A program made the position numbers and the translations under genes. A DNA stretch of 64,000 nucleotides. It comes from Vampirovibrio sp. (GTDB taxonomy: Bacteria; Cyanobacteriota; Vampirovibrionia; Vampirovibrionales; JAJTHC01). Shown here one piece after another: positions 30,443-38,614 of the stretch. Location: contig JACEUU010000003.1 in assembly GCA_024998755.1 (NCBI GenBank), positions 434,001-498,000 on the forward strand, in the 5' to 3' direction. Numbering within the stretch: position 1 is the first letter of the stretch; every line of letters begins with the position of its first letter. The notes under the pieces were generated by a model, which was not told the DNA's origin, did no database searches, and was given only the letters and a program-made list of their open reading frames with translations.

Positions 30443-30814
30443 TTACTTTTTCTTACCTTTGATGGGAGAGGCTTTTCTGCCACGACGAGTACGGCCGTTT
30501 GTCTTGGTCCGTTGACCACGACAAGGCAAACCACGACGATGACGCATACCACGGTAGCAGCCAATTTCCATTAATCGCTTAATGTTTAAGGCTTCCGTAC
30601 GACGCAAGTCTCCTTCAATTTGGTAATGGGACTCAATATCTTCACGCAATTTAGCAACTTCTTCTTCAAGTAAGTCTTTAACGCGTTTATCGGGGTCAAT
30701 ACCCGTGCGTGCCAAAATTACTTTTGACAAGCTGAGACCAATGCCGTAAATGTAAGGCAGGGCAAACAACAACTTTTTATCTTTCGGTAAATCAATACCG
30801 ACAATACGAGCCAT
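30443..30814 (-). CDS. rpsM: 30S ribosomal protein S13
   Basis: S13 contacts the P-site tRNA and the large subunit. The 123-residue product starts [13 protein letters not shown] and has [34 protein letters not shown] and a lysine-rich end. The ATG at 30814 has AGGAG upstream; seven further codons to a TTG are rejected. It is the first visible gene of the operon; rpmJ, infA and map, which often precede it, are not upstream. Confidence 0.96.
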   Translation of the reverse strand: MARIVGIDLPKDKKLLFALPYIYGIGLSLSKVILARTGIDPDKRVKDLLEEEVAKLREDIESHYQIEGDLRRTEALNIKRLMEIGCYRGMRHRRGLPCRGQRTKTNGRTRRGRKASPIKGKKK

Positions 30815-30939
30815 TTTATGGAGTGTCTCCTGCATATCCTTTTCGTTTACTGAAAATTAAGGCGTTTCAAGCACAAGCCTGAAGGCCATCAAGCACTCTA
30901 ACGAAGACGAGTGAATGACAAACAGCACTATTACTTATG

Positions 30940-30964
30940 ATTATAAATAATAATTCTCATTATA
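30940..30964 (-). promoter_or_regulatory. Candidate -10 sites upstream of rpsM
   Basis: On the minus strand two TATAAT hexamers occur at 30959-30964 and 30940-30945, about 130-150 bases before the rpsM start. No clear -35 hexamers are at standard spacing, so the call is tentative, but the 285-base AT-rich gap to the divergent gene at 31100 must hold the operon promoter. Confidence 0.35.
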
Positions 30965-31099
30965 AGGTACGAAAAACATGAGGGGAATGCAAGGCTTTTT
31001 TAAAAACTAATTGTATAACACCAAATAAGCTTTACGGTCATTTATATAAAAGTAAGCCCTCCAGTAAAACCCTTCAAGCCTAGATAGATTACCAGTCCT

Positions 31100-31366
31100 A
31101 TGAATACCCCATTCCTCGCCCCTCATAGCAAAGCCTCACAATTGTTGGTATTAAGAAACCATTTACTGCTGAACTCCCCTGAGCAACAGCTACATGAACA
31201 AAGTCTTTGGCACGTTCAAAAAATGTTGCAGCAAGAATTTGGTTCACGATTTGCCTGTTATTTTCAAGAACACTACCCTAGGGCTTTTAATAAATTGGTA
31301 AAAACCACCCAAACCCGAATGACATGGCGGCCCACACCCGTTGAACTACACCTTGTTTCAAATTAA
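31100..31366 (+). CDS. Hypothetical protein, 88 aa
   Basis: No family is recognised. The product is mostly helical, Leu/Gln/His-rich (SPEQQLHEQSLWHVQKMLQQ) and ends in a basic segment. No Shine-Dalgarno is visible before the ATG. It is kept because its residue composition matches real proteins and nothing else occupies the stretch; it could still be a chance frame. Confidence 0.4.
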   Translation: MNTPFLAPHSKASQLLVLRNHLLLNSPEQQLHEQSLWHVQKMLQQEFGSRFACYFQEHYPRAFNKLVKTTQTRMTWRPTPVELHLVSN

Positions 31367-31451
31367 AAGCTTCTTGAAGCTTAGCTATTTTTAAATTAGA
31401 GTATACTTACTTTTACTCTTGATTTGATGGTTTTTTAAAGAACTTCAAACA

Positions 31452-31820
31452 ATGGTTTCAGCATCTGTAGCAACCTATACAAGCACATTGCCACAATGGG
31501 TTAATACAACCAATCAATTCCAACACTACTACATCCTCAATAAAACGGTTCTTGATTTAACCAGCGTAGATGTACCCTACAAAGAAACCGTTTCCCAGCG
31601 GTGGCAAAATGCCCTTGTCCTAGGGTTAGGCAGCATTACCCTAACGTTACGCCAATCCATGTTAAACCCCAACACTACCAACAGCATTCTCAAAAGCTTC
31701 CAAAAATTTTCAAACCAATTTGACTACCACTATATAGGTAAAGCCGCTTGGTCCATCATCACCTTAGTGCCCTTTGGTGTCGTTGGCTACCTGATTGCCG
31801 ATTTATTCAATGTAGGAAAC
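31452..31820 (+). pseudogene. N-terminal part of a gene interrupted by an IS5-family remnant
   Basis: About 123 codons encode a soluble Thr/Gln-rich stretch followed by a hydrophobic helix (AWSIITLVPFGVVGYLIADL) that looks like a membrane anchor. The frame then runs directly into transposase sequence at about 31820, giving an artificial 201-residue fusion. A C-terminal remnant in the same frame resumes after the element (32553-32654). The family is not recognised. Confidence 0.65.
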
Positions 31821-32537
31821 TACGGTCAGGCAAGAAAGCACCTTGTCAGAGACCTACTCAACGCCGTTTTTTATCTCACCAAAACAGGGTGTCAATGGGC
31901 AATGCTACCCAAAACCTATCCACCCAGAAAAGCCGTTGAAAGCTTCTTTTACCGAGCAAAAAAACGAACAACATGGGATGCCATGCTTGAACGTCTCGTG
32001 GTTCTCGACCGAGAAGCCTCTGGTAAAAAAAGAGGAACCCACTTACGCCTTGATTGATTCCCAAAGCGTGAAAACCACGCTCAATAGCGAAGAACGTGGT
32101 ATTGACGGGAAAAAAAGGTGAGGGGTCATAAACGGCATATTGTAACCGATACGCAGGGACGGCTATTGTTTGTTCAAGTACACGCCGCTAATATCCACGA
32201 TATGAAAGGGGGGCGTGGTGTTTTTGAGCAGGCGGTGAAGATATTTCCTAGCTTAAAGGGTGTTTGTGCAGATGCTGGGTATCGTAAGACATTTGAGGAC
32301 TTTGTAAAAGGGGTTTTAGGTAAAACAGTGGAGATTGTTGAGCGAATTAAAGAGGCGGGTTGGGCGGTGATTCCTAAACGGTGGATTGTGGAGCGAACGT
32401 TTGCTTGGTTGACTGGGTATCGTCGGTTATCTAAAGATTTTGAACGAACAATTAGTTCGGCTGAAGCTTTCGTTAAAATTGCTCATTGTAAGCTGTTATT
32501 AAATAGACTGTCTAAACTATGAAGACAGCTTCTTACT
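31821..32537 (+). mobile_element. IS5-family (IS427-like) element, left end missing, transposase broken
   Basis: Transposase sequence is readable in three pieces: RDLLNAVFYLTKTGCQWAML (31830-32010), ALIDSQSVKTT to GIDGKKR (32040-32120) and GHKRHIVTDTQGRLLFVQVH to the end at 32522, with the DDE residues in IDSQSV, DAGY and the final ERTFAWL block. Two frame changes are needed, one at each A7 run (near 32024 and 32114), and they are opposite in sign. About 30 N-terminal residues and the left terminal repeat are absent. The right end is probably near GAAGACAGCTTC at 32521-32532. Confidence 0.8.
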
Positions 32538-32552
32538 CCGAGACAGTCAAGA

Positions 32553-32654
32553 CTACTGACAGGAATTTATCCTCCTACACGGCAAGAGGAGAAACAATTT
32601 AAGGAAATTATGGATTGGTATACTGCTCTAGTTCCTGTTCCAAAGGGTAAATAA
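32553..32654 (+). pseudogene. C-terminal remnant of the IS-interrupted gene
   Basis: Without a start codon, the frame reads LLTGIYPPTRQEEKQFKEIM then DWYTALVPVPKGK and stop at 32652. It is in the same frame as the N-terminal piece at 31452, so both are best explained as the two ends of one gene cut by the element. Confidence 0.55.
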
Positions 32655-32814
32655 ACGCAGTGCATTACACATGGTTGCATTGTTTCGGGTGGTAACGTGG
32701 GTAATTCCCCTACACATTAATTTACACACCTAGCAGAAAAAATGATTTACAAGCGTTTTTCCTTTATAGTAAAAGATGCTATTACATTCTGCTTTTTTAG
32801 GACGCCTTCCTCTC

Positions 32815-33948
32815 ATGACACTTTCAACCATTGAACCGCTCGAACTTCCCGCTCCAAAGCCTGCCCTGATTGGTAAAACCATGGACGAGCTAAAAGCTCT
32901 CGTCAAAGAAATGGGGCATCCTGCCTTTCGGGGCGAACAATTGCACCAGTGGCTTTATGTGCATTGCAAACGAGATTTCGCTGAAATGAACAATTTGTCT
33001 AAAAGTTTTCGGGCGGAATTGGCGGAACGCTTTCAGGTAGGTGTTTTGGAACTCGTTTCACGTCAAGTGTCTAAAGATGGCACCCGTAAGTATTTGTTCA
33101 AATTGCCTGATGGCGAAGTCATTGAATCCGTTCTAATGCACTATGAAGATAGAGATTCTTACGCTATTTGTTTAAGTTCACAAGTTGGGTGTGCCATGAA
33201 TTGTTCGTTTTGTGCTACGGGGAAATTGGGCTTAACTCGCCATATGACCAGTGCCGAAATTGTAGACCAATATGTTTTTGTTCAGCATGATACGGGGGCT
33301 GAAATTAGGAATGTGGTGTTTATGGGGCAAGGCGAACCGCTCCATAATTATGATGAAACGGTTAAGGCTATTCGTATCCTCAATAACAGTGCGGAAGTGG
33401 GTATGCGTCGGATGACGGTTTCAACTTCGGGCTTGGTAGATGCGATTGATAGATTGGGGACAGAAATTTTCCCCATTACGCTGGCTCTTTCCCTGCACGC
33501 CCCTGATAATGAAACCCGCAATCAAATTATGCCACTGAACAAAAAATATCCGTTAGAAAAGTTGATTCCTGCGTTGCACCGCTATTTAGACCATACAGGT
33601 AGACGTTTAACCATGGAATATATTATGATTGATGGCTTGAATGATACCCCGCAACACGCTCATAACTTGGGTAGGTTGTTACATGGGTTAAAAGCCAACG
33701 TCAATTTAATTCCGTATAACCCAATTTCTAAAGAGTTGCCGAATTTGCCCAATTATAAGCGGTCTCGGCGGGAAGCGATTGAGTTGTTTCAACGCATTGT
33801 ACAAGAGCAGTACTTTAAAAAAGTAACGGTTCGGGTAGAACGGGGTGCGGATATTGATGCGGCTTGTGGACAGTTGGCAAACCGTTATAATCAATCAAAA
33901 GAAACGTTTGAACAGCCTTCTGTCAACTTACCCTTTGCTATGGTTTAA
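32815..33948 (+). CDS. rlmN: Dual-specificity 23S rRNA/tRNA adenine-C2 methyltransferase RlmN
   Basis: RlmN is a radical-SAM enzyme that methylates A2503 of 23S rRNA and A37 of some tRNAs. The cluster motif is CAMNCSFC, preceded by ICLSSQ with the first conserved extra cysteine; the second methyl-carrying cysteine is in IDAACGQL near the C-terminus. FMGQGEPLHNY and TVSTSGL are further signatures. The ATG at 32815 has AGGA upstream; an ATG at 32776 would add 13 residues. Length is 377. Confidence 0.94.
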   Translation: MTLSTIEPLELPAPKPALIGKTMDELKALVKEMGHPAFRGEQLHQWLYVHCKRDFAEMNNLSKSFRAELAERFQVGVLELVSRQVSKDGTRKYLFKLPDGEVIESVLMHYEDRDSYAICLSSQVGCAMNCSFCATGKLGLTRHMTSAEIVDQYVFVQHDTGAEIRNVVFMGQGEPLHNYDETVKAIRILNNSAEVGMRRMTVSTSGLVDAIDRLGTEIFPITLALSLHAPDNETRNQIMPLNKKYPLEKLIPALHRYLDHTGRRLTMEYIMIDGLNDTPQHAHNLGRLLHGLKANVNLIPYNPISKELPNLPNYKRSRREAIELFQRIVQEQYFKKVTVRVERGADIDAACGQLANRYNQSKETFEQPSVNLPFAMV

Positions 33949-33971
33949 AATCGATTCAATCATTAAATGTC

Positions 33972-34250
33972 GTGTTCTCTTATCGATGGTCGCTTCCGTC
34001 TTTAGCTGGTGGGTGTTAAGGGGGTTCTTGTTCGTTGATTGCCCTGCAATCACTCTGCCTTCTGGCAGACCCCCTTAACAATCCCCCACGAATTCAGGGG
34101 CAAGCCCCTAAAAACCCTCGAAAAAAACACCCCTCTATGCCACTACGGGCATTGACGAGGGGATGCTTTTTTCGCCCCTTCGGTGGACGGAACGTATCGA
34201 CGACTGCAGGGCAAACGTGATGGTCGTTCCTACTGGCGGCAGGCTATTCA
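33972..34250 (+). repeat. GC-rich dispersed repeat, family B, copy 1
   Basis: It matches 58540-58785 nearly end to end: TGGGTGTTAAGGGGGTTCTT, CCCCACGAATTCAGGGGCAA, CCCCTTCGGTGGACGGAACG and GATGGTCGTTCCTACTGGCG are shared. It holds several inverted repeats (CCCCTC at 34130 with GAGGGG at 34157; GGGGCAAGCCCC). A 40-base hairpin insertion (GATTGCCCTGCAATC type) is unique to this copy. It begins 24 bases after the rlmN stop and encodes no recognisable protein. Confidence 0.8.
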
Positions 34251-34275
34251 ATCTGAGAATCTGTATAAAATCAAA

Positions 34276-34316
34276 AATCGGACGATTGTGAATAATCGTC
34301 CGATTCAATTTTTTTA
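34276..34316. terminator. Bidirectional terminator between rlmN and the SOUL gene
   Basis: A perfect 12-bp stem AATCGGACGATT (34276-34287) with its complement at 34294-34305, then CAATTTTTTT on the plus strand and a T-rich stretch on the minus strand. Confidence 0.85.
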
Positions 34317-34329
34317 AGTTTAAATCAGA

Positions 34330-34950
34330 TTAAGGGTTTACCCGAATCATCACTTCGTTACGACGTAAAAACCAAGGGGTAAAGGGTGGGTTGTAAAACG
34401 CATAACAAACGGGCACCCCCTCCATCACGGTTGGTATACTCGTTGCTTTCAGTGCGGCTTTTAAATCGTCGCTTCGTTTTTTTAATTCTGCCGTAGTGGG
34501 GTTTCCTGAAAATTGAAATACTGCCCAAGTGGAAGCGGGTAAATCAATAAACCGAATGGTTGTGTTAGTTGGTTTTGGTAACGTTTCTTTTGTATAAGCT
34601 TTGGGCATAATAAATGCCGTTACCCATTGGTCATTGTCTTTATCTTCACTTAAACCATATTGCCCTACAGGGGTGGTCATCGGTAGTTTGGTTTTTGTGC
34701 TGTTTTTACCAAAAATATAACCGAATAGTATGGAAAAACCTTCGTTAATAGCATCTTTTCTATCGCCTACAGTGGTTACTTCCGCAATCACTAATGGTTC
34801 GTATTGCCGAACTTCAAAACTGGCAGTTGAATTTTTAACGGTATAGACTGGCGTTTCATACTTCAACTTTTTGGCATTTGCCAACATAGGGACTCCTCCG
34901 CCAATGGTTGCTACTATTAATCCAATAACGAGCCAATTTTTAACGTTCAT
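34330..34950 (-). CDS. SOUL-family heme-binding protein, exported
   Basis: The 206-residue product has a signal peptide (residues 1-26, ending MLANA) and a SOUL domain: YETPVYTVKNSTASFEVRQY, a loop with KTKLPMTTPV, and FIMPKAYTKETLPKP. SOUL proteins bind heme or related tetrapyrroles in animals and bacteria; the ligand here is unknown. It is transcribed alone, divergent from the ABC-F gene. Confidence 0.88.
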   Translation of the reverse strand: MNVKNWLVIGLIVATIGGGVPMLANAKKLKYETPVYTVKNSTASFEVRQYEPLVIAEVTTVGDRKDAINEGFSILFGYIFGKNSTKTKLPMTTPVGQYGLSEDKDNDQWVTAFIMPKAYTKETLPKPTNTTIRFIDLPASTWAVFQFSGNPTTAELKKRSDDLKAALKATSIPTVMEGVPVCYAFYNPPFTPWFLRRNEVMIRVNP

Positions 34951-35162
34951 AGGTGAATCCTTTTTTTTGCTTTTCTACACCGTGTTAATCGTTTCGGTAC
35001 GGTAAGTCTATTCTACGATGCCTTCTAACATCCCCTACCTTTCTTTAGATAAACTTAAGACCTAGTTACCCCATGGTTTCTTGCTTTTTTGGTTGTGATA
35101 CAATAGTGTAGGTTTTACAATTGGGTACGCTCCCTCTAAAATTTTTAGGATTTTTTCTTTTT

Positions 35163-37124
35163 ATGATGATGCTACAAGCCAGCAATCTCTCACTTTCATA
35201 TGGGTCTCAACAAGTACTAGAAGACGTTAGTATTAAAGTAACTACCCATAGCCGTATTGGGCTAGTGGGGGCAAATGGCGGGGGGAAATCCACCCTGCTT
35301 AAATGCCTGATGCGAGAATTACCCCTTGATGAAGGTAAAATTTCCGTCCCTCCCCATTACCGTATTCAATGCCTCACGCAAAACCCCCATCTAACGGCGG
35401 GCAATACGCTGAAAGAAGAACTCTATAGCGTGTTTACTGAACTCAATGAAGCCAAAGCCGAAGAACAAGAATTACTAGAAGATTTAGCCAACCTAACAGG
35501 CAAAGAACGAGAAGTTGCCCTCAAACGGTTAGCGATGACCCAAGAAACGCAAGAACGCATGGGAGCAGTAGACCTAGACGCTAATATCAGCCGAATGATA
35601 ACGGGCTTAGGCTTTACGCTTGAAGAGTTGAATCAGCCAGTGGAATTGTTTAGCGGTGGCTGGCAGATGAGAATCAACCTCGCCAAAGTGCTATTGCAAG
35701 GGGCTGATATTATTTTAATGGATGAACCGACTAACCACTTGGATATGGAAGCGTGCCAATGGTTAGAAAACTTCCTAGCCCAATACCCTGGTGGGATTGT
35801 GGTGGTTTCGCACGATCGTCGGTTTTTAGATGAAGTGGTTACTGAAATTGCTGAAATTGAACGGGGTTCATTGACGCTTTACGCAGGCAATTACACCAGT
35901 TATATGGAGCAAAAAGAAGAAAACCGTAACAGATTGATTGCCGCTGCGGAACGTCAGCAAAAAATGTTGGCAGAACAACAAACTTTTGTGGATAGATTTA
36001 GAGCGAGTGCCACTAAAAGCACCCAAGCCAAAAGTAGAGAAAAACAGTTGGCGAAAATTGAACGCATTGAAGCCCCGCCGGCTAGCTTACGGAAGATGTC
36101 TGTAAAGTTTCCGTTGAAAAACCCGAGTGGTCGGGAAGTGTTTACCCTTCGCAATATCAAAAAAGCCTTTACAGAAAAACCGTTGTATGAAGGCGTCAGT
36201 GCCACCTTGGAATGGACAAAAGAAGCGCCGCAGCGAGTGTTTATTTTAGGGGCTAACGGGTGCGGAAAAACCACGTTGTTTAAATTATTAATGGGTATTG
36301 AAAAAGCAGATGAAGGTAATATTGTCTTCGGAAATAGGGTGGAACTAGGCTATTATGCCCAACACCAATTGCAAATTTTAGATGCGGACACGACCGTTTA
36401 CGATACCTTAGAACAAGCCATGCCTGCTACGCATCAATCGGAAATCCGGGGGATTTTGGGTCGGTTTTTGTTTAGTAACGACCAAGTCAACAAAAAAGTA
36501 GGCGTGTTGAGTGGGGGCGAAAAAGGGCGGTTGGCATTAGCTAGATTGATGGTTACAAGCCCGAATACGTTGTTGTTGGATGAACCAACGAACCATTTGG
36601 ATATTCCCGCACAAGAAGCGGTAGAATCCGCCTTAAAGGATTACCAAGGCACGATTATTTGTATTTCACACGACAGATATTTCATTCAAGGTCTAGCCAC
36701 TCAAATTTGGGAATTCCATGAAGGGCAACTGGTTACATTTGATGGTAGTTACAATAACTATATGAAAAAACGGAAGCAACTGTTGGCTGAAGCCAGTGCG
36801 AAAAAAGCGGGTGCGGTCAAACAGAAGTTGGTAATTGGGCAAGCCCCCAACGTTGTATTGGCTGAAGATGCCCCCATTCAGGCGCGTAAAGACTTGAAAT
36901 ATCTGCAAAAAAACTTAAAGCAATCTGAAACGAAAATGGCGAAGTTGCAGGCTACCAAAGCAGAACTGTTGGAAACAATGGCTGAACCCGCGGTAGTTCA
37001 AGATTATTTGCGGTTAGATAAATTATCGTTAGAATTAGAATCCCTAGAAAAAGAAGTTGAAAAAGAAGAAGCCAAATGGGAAACCTTAGCCCTACAACTC
37101 TCAGCGATGGGTGCCACCGTTTAG
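35163..37124 (+). CDS. ABC-F family ATPase
   Basis: ABC-F proteins have two fused ATPase domains and no membrane part; members act on the ribosome in translation control or antibiotic protection. The 653-residue product has Walker A GANGGGKST and GANGCGKTT, signatures FSGGWQMR and LSGGEKGR, Walker B ILMDEPTNHLDM and LLLDEPTNHLDI, the interdomain linker VDRFRASATKSTQAKSREKQ, and a C-terminal coiled coil. Three consecutive ATGs start at 35163; 14 upstream codons to a TTG are rejected. The stop is two bases before an inverted-repeat element. Confidence 0.92.
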   Translation: MMMLQASNLSLSYGSQQVLEDVSIKVTTHSRIGLVGANGGGKSTLLKCLMRELPLDEGKISVPPHYRIQCLTQNPHLTAGNTLKEELYSVFTELNEAKAEEQELLEDLANLTGKEREVALKRLAMTQETQERMGAVDLDANISRMITGLGFTLEELNQPVELFSGGWQMRINLAKVLLQGADIILMDEPTNHLDMEACQWLENFLAQYPGGIVVVSHDRRFLDEVVTEIAEIERGSLTLYAGNYTSYMEQKEENRNRLIAAAERQQKMLAEQQTFVDRFRASATKSTQAKSREKQLAKIERIEAPPASLRKMSVKFPLKNPSGREVFTLRNIKKAFTEKPLYEGVSATLEWTKEAPQRVFILGANGCGKTTLFKLLMGIEKADEGNIVFGNRVELGYYAQHQLQILDADTTVYDTLEQAMPATHQSEIRGILGRFLFSNDQVNKKVGVLSGGEKGRLALARLMVTSPNTLLLDEPTNHLDIPAQEAVESALKDYQGTIICISHDRYFIQGLATQIWEFHEGQLVTFDGSYNNYMKKRKQLLAEASAKKAGAVKQKLVIGQAPNVVLAEDAPIQARKDLKYLQKNLKQSETKMAKLQATKAELLETMAEPAVVQDYLRLDKLSLELESLEKEVEKEEAKWETLALQLSAMGATV

Positions 37125-37126
37125 CT

Positions 37127-37261
37127 ACTGTTGGCAATAACGCTCTGATGGGCATCTTCGTTGTTACTGCGTTACTCAAATCCTCATGTATTTCTGTATA
37201 CACTGCGGTTCTGCGTTACTCGTGCCTAGAATCTGCACCACCAGCCCATCATTGCCAACAG
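37127..37261 (+). repeat. Family A-like inverted-repeat element with different ends
   Basis: The element is bounded by CTGTTGGCAAT (37127-37137) and ATTGCCAACAG (37251-37261). Its core (GTTGTTAC, AATCCTCA, then TCTGTA, CTGCGGTT and GTGCCTAG in order) matches the core of family A read in the orientation of 62555-62700, yet the terminal repeats are different. It lies between the ABC-F stop and the tolC-like start. Confidence 0.65.
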
Positions 37262-37288
37262 CACCTAAGCTCATCATTCTTTAACAGA

Positions 37289-38614
37289 ATGGGTTTTTTA
37301 GGATTGGTTGTGCTGCTTTTTTGGGTGGCTATACCTTTGGCTTTGGGAAAGTTAGTAATGGCTTCCCCTGTCAAGCCAATAACAGCTGGGTTGGTAGTGG
37401 TAGATACCTTTAAGCCCCTAACCCTAGAACAAACCATTAAACTGGTGATGGAAAATAATCCGAAAGTAAAAGCCCTACAAGCACAAAATCAGGTTAGTAA
37501 AGCCCAACTGGTAACCGCTAATGCTAGACTAAATCCTACTTTGGTAAGCGATAATGGTGTAGCGGAAAGAAGTTATCGCTTAGGGTTGCAACAAACATTT
37601 GAACTAGGTGGGAAGCGTAAAAATAGAATAGCCGTAGCTACTGCCCAGCAAGCGGTAACGGATTCAACTATTGCCCAACAGTTGTTGGATATTCGAGCAG
37701 AGGTTCGTAAAACCTATACGCAAGTGTTTAATTTGCAAGAACGCCAAGCCGTTACAGAAGAAATTTTGGCGACAGCCCAACATTTATTAGATGTAACCAC
37801 CAAACGGGAAAAAGCCGGCGATGTTGCTACATTAGACGTGTTACAATCTGAAATAGTGATGGTAAATGCCCGTAATGAGTTACAATTGGTAGCATACCAA
37901 GTAGTAGAAGCCCGTAACCGCTTGAACACCTTGCTTAATCAGCCGTTAGGCACTTCGCTGCAGTTAGCAGGCCCCACAACATCTGAAACTATTTTGACAG
38001 CTTCTCAAAAATCAAGTACGATGACATCCCCAGTTTCCCCCTCTGCTTCAACCGAAATAAGTGTGGAAGAATTTGTGGTAACGGCTATTAATAATCGTCC
38101 TGAAGTACAACAAAACCTACAAACCTTAACGGTTATTGAAAAGCAATTAGCCTTAGCCAAAGCCAATAGAATGCCCAATTTAAACTTGGCTGGGGGGTTT
38201 GATAAAACGACAGGCGAAGGGGGGCTGAATGGTGTTTTCGTCATGGGTAATTTGGAATTGCCTTTGTTTAATAGGCAACAAGGGCCTATTAAAGAAGCCC
38301 TAGCTAAAAAAGCCCAATTAGAAGCGGAACAACAGGCGTTGAAAAATCAAGTTTCTTTGGAAGTAACCAATGCCCATGCCGCAGTACAAGCTCATCAGCA
38401 ACGGGTAGCTAATTATGAAACCCAACTATTGCCCAAGGCTCATCAACTGGTAGAAAAAGCTCGGCGGAGCTTTGAAGAAGGTAAAGTATCGGTTTTAACG
38501 CCCATTAATGCCCAACAAGCGTTTATTAATAACCATTTGGGCTATTTACAAGCAATGCAAGATTTACAAAATGCCATTAGTGATTTAGAACGAGCGATCG
38601 GGATAGCATTATGA
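37289..38614 (+). CDS. TolC/CusC-family outer membrane efflux protein
   Basis: The 441-residue protein forms the outer-membrane channel of the efflux system encoded with the next two genes. It has a hydrophobic leader (MGFLGLVVLLFWVAIPLALG), LTLEQTIKLVMENNPKVKAL as the typical start of the mature family domain, GLQQTFELGGKRKNR, and a second repeat beginning near AINNRPEVQQNLQTL. The frame continues upstream to 37076 but that part lies in ABC-F and the repeat, so the ATG at 37289 is used. It overlaps the adaptor gene by four bases (ATGA). Confidence 0.9.
   Translation: MGFLGLVVLLFWVAIPLALGKLVMASPVKPITAGLVVVDTFKPLTLEQTIKLVMENNPKVKALQAQNQVSKAQLVTANARLNPTLVSDNGVAERSYRLGLQQTFELGGKRKNRIAVATAQQAVTDSTIAQQLLDIRAEVRKTYTQVFNLQERQAVTEEILATAQHLLDVTTKREKAGDVATLDVLQSEIVMVNARNELQLVAYQVVEARNRLNTLLNQPLGTSLQLAGPTTSETILTASQKSSTMTSPVSPSASTEISVEEFVVTAINNRPEVQQNLQTLTVIEKQLALAKANRMPNLNLAGGFDKTTGEGGLNGVFVMGNLELPLFNRQQGPIKEALAKKAQLEAEQQALKNQVSLEVTNAHAAVQAHQQRVANYETQLLPKAHQLVEKARRSFEEGKVSVLTPINAQQAFINNHLGYLQAMQDLQNAISDLERAIGIAL

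Noticed and set aside
30836-31099. Possible rpmJ or infA before rpsM
   Set aside because: No frame with the L36 cysteine pattern or IF-1 sequence is present in this gap.
33845-34220. Two short plus-strand frames after rlmN
   Set aside because: They fall in the rlmN end and a family B repeat; the other copies of the repeat do not keep the frames.
37076-37288. N-terminal extension of the TolC-like protein
   Set aside because: It covers the end of the ABC-F gene and an inverted-repeat element; the hydrophobic leader and family similarity begin at 37289.
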